DNA from: Luteolibacter rhizosphaerae
Lineage (GTDB): Bacteria; Verrucomicrobiota; Verrucomicrobiia; Verrucomicrobiales; Akkermansiaceae
Direction of reading: 5' to 3'
DNA: 64,000 bases
Assembly: GCF_025950095.1 (NCBI RefSeq)
Contig: NZ_JAPDDR010000005.1
Span: 310,001-374,000, forward strand
A program made the translations under genes and the position numbers. Positions 58,831 to 64,000 of the stretch are shown in pieces. The first letter of the stretch is position 1. Every line of letters begins with the position of its first letter. The notes under the pieces are model-generated. The model ran no database searches and was not told where the DNA came from. It worked only from the letters and a program-made list of their open reading frames with translations.

Positions 58831-59631
58831 ATGAGGCCGCTCAATCTTCTCGCATTCCTGCTCTTTCTCTGGGGCGCCGCTTGGGCGCTCACCAGAAGTG
58901 AGCGTACGGTCCGTGAGATCCAGCGCACCTACTACTCCTGGCTCACGCCATTCCTCAATGCGGGCTCCACCATGGAGACGGAAGCCCGCACCTTCCTCGA
59001 TGAGGTCGATCACTCGAAGAAGCTGGAGGAAGAGCTCCGCATCATCCGCACCGACTACGAACGCCTCAAGCAGGTGGAGGCCCACTCCCTCGAGGTGGAT
59101 GCCGAGAATGCCCGTCTGCGGCGTGCGCTCGATTTCCAGAAGCGGATGGATTTCAAAGCCAGTGCGGCCCGCGTGATCCGGCGTCAGCCCACCACCTGGT
59201 GGCAGACGGTCGAGATTGATCGCGGTAGCGAGGGCGGCGTGGCGGTCCACCAACCGGTCGTCGCCGATGGCGGCTTGGTCGGGAAGGTCGACCGGGTAGG
59301 CGATAAACTTTCCTCGGTGATTCTTCTCACCGACGAAGCATGTCAGGTATCCGTGCAGGTCGAGGGGACGCCCGAAGTGGGCATCCTCAGCGGCCAGCGC
59401 GGGCAATATGAGAGGGAGCCCCTGCTCCGTCTCCGTTTCCTTTCCGCGAAGGCCCGGATCAGTCCGGGCACCCGCGTGTTCACCACCGGCCTCGGGGGAC
59501 TGTTTCCCGCGAATGTTCTGGTGGGCACCATCGAGTCGGTTGAACCCGGCACGCTGGATACCGAAGCTTTGGTCCGACCATCGGTCGATTTCACGGATCT
59601 GGGCACGGTATTCCTCCTTCCGCTGCCATGA
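58831..59631 (+). CDS. mreC: rod-shape-determining protein MreC
   Basis: 266 residues: a single N-terminal membrane helix (LLAFLLFLWGAAWAL), a coiled coil (~55-110; ARTFLDEVDHSKKLEEELRIIRTDY...) and a beta-rich domain with VIRRQPTTWWQTVEIDRGSEGGV, followed by VVADGGLVGKVDRVG, a conserved MreC block. MreC links MreB to PBP2 on the periplasmic side. It begins 30 bases after mreB. Confidence 0.93.
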   Translation: MRPLNLLAFLLFLWGAAWALTRSERTVREIQRTYYSWLTPFLNAGSTMETEARTFLDEVDHSKKLEEELRIIRTDYERLKQVEAHSLEVDAENARLRRALDFQKRMDFKASAARVIRRQPTTWWQTVEIDRGSEGGVAVHQPVVADGGLVGKVDRVGDKLSSVILLTDEACQVSVQVEGTPEVGILSGQRGQYEREPLLRLRFLSAKARISPGTRVFTTGLGGLFPANVLVGTIESVEPGTLDTEALVRPSVDFTDLGTVFLLPLP

Positions 59632-59640
59632 TCTGATGCC

Positions 59641-60237
59641 GTGATCCGTTACTCCCTCAGCATACTCCTGATGATCCTGTTCGCCCTTGTGGCGCAGCAG
59701 TTCATCCCTGCGCTGACCGGGGTCTACAACTCGCGCTTGCTGCTGGTCACGCTGGTCTTCCTCTGCGCTTCGGTCACGGTCGGACCGCCGGTGATGCTGG
59801 CGCTGGCTTTCATCTGCGGATTCCTTTGGGACGCACAGGGAGCGCTAGGTCCGGCGGGGGGGGATCCGGAGGTCTACAAGTATCCCGCGGAATCCTTGCG
59901 CTTCGGCTACTCGATCGTGCTCTACGGTCTGATCGGCTACCTGATGCAGGGCATCCAGCCCCTGTTCCGCCAGGGCAAGTGGCAATTCTCGACCTTCCTC
60001 GTGGGGGTCTCGATCTTCATCTATCTGGTCGCGGAATTCCTCATCATCAATTTCGTCCGCGGGGATTTCCGTTTCCCCCGCGCGACCCTGTTCCAGATCG
60101 TATTCACCTCGGTGCTCACGATGCTGTTCTCGCCCGTCGTGTTCTGGATCCTGTTCCAGATCGCGGAGAAGTTCGGGTATGAGATCAGGTTCGAGGGCTT
60201 GAAAAAGAAACCGCGTCGTCGACGCACTTTGGCATGA
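59641..60237 (+). CDS. mreD: rod-shape-determining protein MreD
   Basis: 198 residues with about five hydrophobic helices (YSLSILLMILFALVAQQF, LLLVTLVFLCASVTVG, VMLALAFICGFLWDAQGALG...). The FxxGFLxDxxG-type segment GFLWDAQGALG is the usual MreD mark. MreD is an integral membrane partner of MreC. Start GTG at 59641, 10 bases after mreC; its stop overlaps the mrdA start (ATGA). Confidence 0.88.
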   Translation: MIRYSLSILLMILFALVAQQFIPALTGVYNSRLLLVTLVFLCASVTVGPPVMLALAFICGFLWDAQGALGPAGGDPEVYKYPAESLRFGYSIVLYGLIGYLMQGIQPLFRQGKWQFSTFLVGVSIFIYLVAEFLIINFVRGDFRFPRATLFQIVFTSVLTMLFSPVVFWILFQIAEKFGYEIRFEGLKKKPRRRRTLA

Positions 60238-62447
60238 TCATCGAACCTCGTTATCGTCTCCGGGTTTACCTGCTTACCGCGCTTGTGTTGGGCGGCTTCG
60301 GGGTCCTTCTCGGTCGTCTTTACGAGTTCCAGATCGAGAAGCGCGAGGAGTTCCAGAAGGACGTCCCCGGCCCTCGCCAGATCACGGTCCGCGAACCCGG
60401 TGTCCGCGGCATCATCAAGGACCGCCACGGGGTCGAGTTGGCGCGAAACAAGCGCAAGTATGAGGTCTCGTTCAATCTCCAGGAAATCCACGACGCCTAT
60501 CGTCTGCAGCAGAGCGACGGCCCGGTGGTGGAGGTGGCCGCTTGGGAAAAAGGGATGAAGCGCACCCGCAAGGAAGCGGACATCCTGACCATCGTGAAGA
60601 AGCGGATCATCCCCCCGCTCCAGGATCTGGGTCTCGCGAAGGACTTCAACTCCAAGGCCCTCGTCAGCCACTACAAGACCCACGGCGGACTTGTACCTTT
60701 CACCTACACCACGGACATCGACTACGAGCAGTTCGCGCGCTTCGCGGAACACTCGCTCGAGCTGCCCGGCGTTTACCTCAATGTCCGCCCGCAGCGGGAA
60801 TATCCCTACAAGGCGCTCTCTTGCCACACGCTCGGCTATCTCCGCCAGTGGGCGAAGGGCGACATTCCCGAAGACGCCTACAACAAGTTCGGCTATCAGT
60901 ATGTGGGCGATGATGTCGGCGTGGCCGGCGTCGAAGCGACCCTCGACGACATGCTGCGCGGGGTGACTGCCGACAATCCGGACGGTGCCGAGGGCTGGAA
61001 GACCATCGTCAAGAACGAGAAGGGCAAGATCATCGGGGAGCTTGTCGATGCCCAGGAGCCCGGGACCGGCGCCGAGGTGACCCTGACCATCGATGCCGAG
61101 GTCCAGTACCTCCTTTCAAATGTCCTCCGGCGTGCCGGCGTCGCTTCCGGCGTGGTGATGGACGTCCGCACCGGCGAGATCCTGGCCATGGCCTCGATCC
61201 CCGACTACGACCCGAACGACTACGTTCCTAGTATCACGGTCGCCAAAAAGAAGGAATACGACGAGAACAAGCTCCACCCGATGATCGACCGCTCGATCAG
61301 CGCTTTCTCGCCGGGCTCGACCTTCAAGATCCCGACCGCCCTGGTCGGGGCGATCTACGGCAAGGCTACCAACAACTACAACTGCAGCGGTTCCGTGCGC
61401 TACGGCTCGATGGCCGTGCGCTGCTGGATCGCCAAGCAGAGCGGTGGCAGCCATGGCTCGCTTAGCCTGCCCGAGGCCATCCAGGTTTCCTGCAACCCTT
61501 ACTTCATGCAGCTCGCGGGTTCGCTCGGCCCCACGAAGATGAACGAGGGCTTCAGGATGCTCGGCTTTGGCGAGAAGACCGGTGTCCCCTTGCCTGGCGA
61601 ATACCCCGGCATGATCATCGGCAACCGCGCATGGCGCCGCAAGAACCCCAACGAAAAGGCTGAAGGCGTGAACATGGGCTTCGCCGCCATCGGCCAGGGC
61701 AACTCGCTCGCTACGCCGCTTCAGCTTTGCGCCATGATCTGCAGCGTCGCCAATGGCGGTCGCTACTATCACCCCCGCCTCGTGAAGAAAGCCGTCGACC
61801 AAAGAGGCAACGTGCTGGTCGAGGACGCTCCGCGGCTCAAGGTGGACTTGGTCAAGGAAGGCATCAAGGCCTCGGACATCGAGTTCATCCGCAAGGGCAT
61901 GTGGAAGGCGGTCAACGAGCAACGCGGCACCGCCGGCCGAGTGAAGATCCCCGGCTACGAGATCGCCGCGAAGACCGGCACCGCGCAGGCCGAGATGGTG
62001 GGCAGCTACCAGCGCCACAATTCATGGACCATGGCCTTCGGCCCCTATGAAGACCCGCGCTACGCCGTGGTCATCTTCGTGCACGACGGCAAGTCCGGCG
62101 GCAAGGTCTGCGGTCCGCTCGTCCACCTCGTGATGCGCGGCCTCTTCTCCCGTGATGAAGGGATGAAGCTTCCCCTCCACCCTCTCGACCCGGTCCCCGG
62201 CAAGCTGGAAGCCATTGACGAGATCCCGCTTCCCGAAGACGTCCTCGCCGCGATCGATGTCACCCAGGACGACGGCGAGACCGGCGACGAAGCTGCCGAC
62301 GCCGCCGCAGCGGCCGGCATCGTCCCCGGCAACCCCGAGAACGATCAACCCGCAGTAGCCCCCAGCCCCACCATCACTCTCGAAGCGGACGCCGAAGGCA
62401 CCGTGGCTCCTCGCAAGAAGCAGGAGCCCGCCAAGCGCAACCGCTAA
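60234..62447 (+). CDS. mrdA: penicillin-binding protein 2 (elongation-specific transpeptidase)
   Basis: 737 residues, longer than the ~630 usual, mainly by a C-terminal Ala/Glu/Pro-rich tail (~680-737). N-terminal membrane helix (YLLTALVLGGFGVLLGRLY), dimerisation region with PGVRGIIKDRHGVELA, and the transpeptidase with SxxK as GSTFK (Ser362-Lys365), SxN as SCN (419-421) and KTG as KTGTAQ (580). It crosslinks peptidoglycan in the lateral wall with RodA, MreC and MreD. rodA does not follow; RNase G does. The start overlaps mreD by 4 bases. Confidence 0.95.
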   Translation: MIIEPRYRLRVYLLTALVLGGFGVLLGRLYEFQIEKREEFQKDVPGPRQITVREPGVRGIIKDRHGVELARNKRKYEVSFNLQEIHDAYRLQQSDGPVVEVAAWEKGMKRTRKEADILTIVKKRIIPPLQDLGLAKDFNSKALVSHYKTHGGLVPFTYTTDIDYEQFARFAEHSLELPGVYLNVRPQREYPYKALSCHTLGYLRQWAKGDIPEDAYNKFGYQYVGDDVGVAGVEATLDDMLRGVTADNPDGAEGWKTIVKNEKGKIIGELVDAQEPGTGAEVTLTIDAEVQYLLSNVLRRAGVASGVVMDVRTGEILAMASIPDYDPNDYVPSITVAKKKEYDENKLHPMIDRSISAFSPGSTFKIPTALVGAIYGKATNNYNCSGSVRYGSMAVRCWIAKQSGGSHGSLSLPEAIQVSCNPYFMQLAGSLGPTKMNEGFRMLGFGEKTGVPLPGEYPGMIIGNRAWRRKNPNEKAEGVNMGFAAIGQGNSLATPLQLCAMICSVANGGRYYHPRLVKKAVDQRGNVLVEDAPRLKVDLVKEGIKASDIEFIRKGMWKAVNEQRGTAGRVKIPGYEIAAKTGTAQAEMVGSYQRHNSWTMAFGPYEDPRYAVVIFVHDGKSGGKVCGPLVHLVMRGLFSRDEGMKLPLHPLDPVPGKLEAIDEIPLPEDVLAAIDVTQDDGETGDEAADAAAAAGIVPGNPENDQPAVAPSPTITLEADAEGTVAPRKKQEPAKRNR

Positions 62448-62479
62448 TCCCCTTTCCCACCTCCTGTCTTAACAAATCC

Positions 62480-64000
62480 ATGATTCAGAAAATCAAACGC
62501 TTCCTTGGAATCGGGCGACCGAACCCCAAGGAGGGCAACACGGTTATCGTCAATGTCGAACGCTTGGAGCGACGCGTCGCCCTCCTCGATAACGGCGTCC
62601 TGGAAGAATACACCGTCGAGCGCGAAGGCGAACAGAACATCGTCGGCGGTATCTTCAAAGGCCGCGTGAAGAACATCGAACCGGGCCTCAAGGCCATGTT
62701 CGTCGACATCGGCCTCGACAAAAACGCCTTCCTCCACTTCTGGGACGCCATCCCTGCCGCTCTCGATGCCGGTCTCGAAGAGATCGAGCGCGCGAGCAGC
62801 AACAAGAAGAAGCAACAGCAGAAGATCACCTCCAAGGACATCCCGAGCATCTACCCGATCGGCTCGGAGATCATGATCCAGGTGTCCAAGGGGCCGATCG
62901 GCACCAAGGGCCCGCGTGTCACCACGAATATCTCCTTGGCCGGTCGTTACCTGGTGCTCATGCCCTTCACCGAGCAGTTCGGCATCTCCCGCAAGATCGA
63001 GGACCCGAAGGAGCGCCTGCGCCTGCGCAAGATCATGCAGAAGCTCAGCGTGCCGGAAGGTATGGGCATCATCATGCGCACCGTGGCTCACGGCACCCGT
63101 GCCCGCCACTTCGTCCGCGACCTCGCCATGTTGCTTGAGCAGTGGGGTGCGGTGGAAGACAAGCGCGACTCCGGCCCGGCTCCCCTCTGCGTGTTCCAAG
63201 AGCCCGGCCTGATCGAGCGCACCGCCCGCGACTTCCTCACCGATGAAGTCGACCAAGTGCTCTGCGACAGCGCGGAAACCACCGAGTTCATCCGCGAAAT
63301 CGCCGGCAAGGTGTCGCGCCGCGCCAAGCGCCGCATCCATCATCTGCCGACCTCGCAGCCGATCTTCGAGGCGGTGAATATCCAGAAGCAGATCGACGAG
63401 GCCTTCTCCCGCCAGGTCTGGCTGCCCTGCGGCGGTTATATCGTGATCGATGAAACCGAAGCCCTCATCTCCATCGACGTGAACACCGGCCGCAACCGCG
63501 GCTCGAAGGACGTCGACAAGATGATCTTCGAGACCAACGTCGAGGCCGCCCAGGAAGTCGCCCGCCAGCTCCGCCTGCGCAACATCGGCGGTTTGGTCGT
63601 GGTCGACTTCATCGACATGCGCCACCGCAAGGACCAGCAGGCCGTCTACAAGGCGATGAAGGATCGCCTCAAGAAGGACAAGGCCAAGACCCAAGTCCTG
63701 CAGATCTCCTCCATCGGCCTGATGGAGATGACTCGCCAGCGCCTGAATGAGTCGCTGCGCGACACCATGTTCGAGCCCTGCCCCTATTGCCAGGGCCGCG
63801 GCCGCGTGAAGACCCCGATGACCATGAGCGTCGAGATCCAGCGTCGCATCGTGACCGTCATCAACAAACACCGCGACCAAGCGGGCGACCTCGTCATCGT
63901 GGTCAACCCCGACGTGCTCACCCGCTTCAAGACCGAAGACGGCAAGCACCTCGTCGAGCTAGAGCGCCAGCACTCCGGCCGCCTCATCTTCCGCTCGGAT
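62480..64000 (+). CDS. rng: ribonuclease G / RNase E family endoribonuclease, 3' end beyond window
   Basis: The frame from the ATG at 62480 stays open to the last base (507 codons), so the C-terminus lies outside. S1-domain start (NIVGGIFKGRVKNIEPGLKA, FVDIGLDKNAFLH), the 5'-sensor/DNase-I-like regions, the catalytic acidic motifs IDVNTGRNRGSKD and VVVDFIDM, and the zinc-link CPYCQGRGR are all seen. It is a 5'-end-dependent single-strand RNA endonuclease in rRNA maturation and mRNA decay. A Lys/Gln-rich insert (SSNKKKQQQKITSK) lies in the S1 region. It starts 33 bases after mrdA; an mre-rng link is also known in E. coli. Confidence 0.95.
   Translation, partial: MIQKIKRFLGIGRPNPKEGNTVIVNVERLERRVALLDNGVLEEYTVEREGEQNIVGGIFKGRVKNIEPGLKAMFVDIGLDKNAFLHFWDAIPAALDAGLEEIERASSNKKKQQQKITSKDIPSIYPIGSEIMIQVSKGPIGTKGPRVTTNISLAGRYLVLMPFTEQFGISRKIEDPKERLRLRKIMQKLSVPEGMGIIMRTVAHGTRARHFVRDLAMLLEQWGAVEDKRDSGPAPLCVFQEPGLIERTARDFLTDEVDQVLCDSAETTEFIREIAGKVSRRAKRRIHHLPTSQPIFEAVNIQKQIDEAFSRQVWLPCGGYIVIDETEALISIDVNTGRNRGSKDVDKMIFETNVEAAQEVARQLRLRNIGGLVVVDFIDMRHRKDQQAVYKAMKDRLKKDKAKTQVLQISSIGLMEMTRQRLNESLRDTMFEPCPYCQGRGRVKTPMTMSVEIQRRIVTVINKHRDQAGDLVIVVNPDVLTRFKTEDGKHLVELERQHSGRLIFRSD

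Noticed and set aside
62444-63949. A 501-codon open frame on the minus strand
   Set aside because: It is opposite an uninterrupted RNase G frame with all family motifs. Its translation is rich in simple Val/Leu/Asp/Gly runs and lacks any recognisable domain; GC-rich coding strands often leave such open antisense frames.
1-64000. CRISPR arrays, insertion sequences, prophage genes or integration sites
   Set aside because: I looked for regularly spaced repeats, transposase motifs, integrase motifs and direct repeats around the tRNA gene and found none.

Overview
The window looks like a piece of a GC-rich chromosome from a Verrucomicrobiota bacterium, probably of the Luteolibacter / Verrucomicrobiaceae type. 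This is inferred from gene content: a very large PilX-like protein resembling 'Verru_Chthon cassette protein A', a Planctomycete/Verrucomicrobium-type ECF sigma factor paired with a FecR-like protein, a PEP-CTERM protein, giant secreted LTD/CotH and PPC/thrombospondin-3 proteins, and starts that mostly lack a Shine-Dalgarno sequence. I saw no phage, insertion sequence, CRISPR array, rRNA or integrase. There is one tRNA gene, tRNA-Val(CAC).

Layout. 0-6.3 kb: end of a glycosyltransferase, a HAD hydrolase, a TrhO-RluA fusion for RNA modification, a DUF2891 protein, rsmH, tRNA-Val and a DUF4256 protein. 6.5-13 kb: an ECF sigma / FecR / PilX-like giant protein / secreted protein island with a strong palindrome inside it. 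13-16.2 kb: a GH13 glycosidase whose ribosome-binding site lies in a hairpin, then a nuclease-like EEP lipoprotein and tatA on the other strand. 16.3-25.8 kb: hrpB helicase, a probable dead metallopeptidase relative, lnt, a phosphohexomutase, an RlmI-like methyltransferase and mqo. 25.9-30 kb: a second ECF sigma, a PEP-CTERM protein, and zwf-opcA. 30.3-32.3 kb: a metal-type ABC transporter with a His-rich ATPase. 32.4-40.4 kb: two giant exported proteins separated by a structured leader and a terminator. 40.6-46.8 kb: xylA, a GNAT enzyme, small hypotheticals, a VOC protein, a glycosyltransferase-phosphoesterase fusion and a lipoprotein. 47-55.4 kb: DEAD-box helicase, then a TolC/MacA/MacB-type efflux operon followed by its own response regulator and histidine kinase. 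55.4-64 kb: a UGT-type glycosyltransferase, parA and the cell-shape cluster mreB-mreC-mreD-mrdA followed by RNase G, which runs off the right edge.

How the genes work together. zwf and opcA feed the oxidative pentose phosphate pathway; xylA, GH13 and the phosphohexomutase point to carbohydrate use; mqo links malate oxidation to the quinone pool. Lnt, the LpxH-like fusion, tatA, the lipoproteins, the efflux system and the mre/PBP2 cluster belong to a didermal envelope. The points most worth a second look are the sigma/FecR/PilX-like island with its palindrome, the GT4-phosphoesterase fusion, the TrhO-RluA fusion, the alternative-hairpin leader at 35.3 kb, the hairpin over the GH13 start, and a recurrent CTGTTAG word that appears in several reading frames. 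All family assignments were made by eye from translated motifs; no database search was run.
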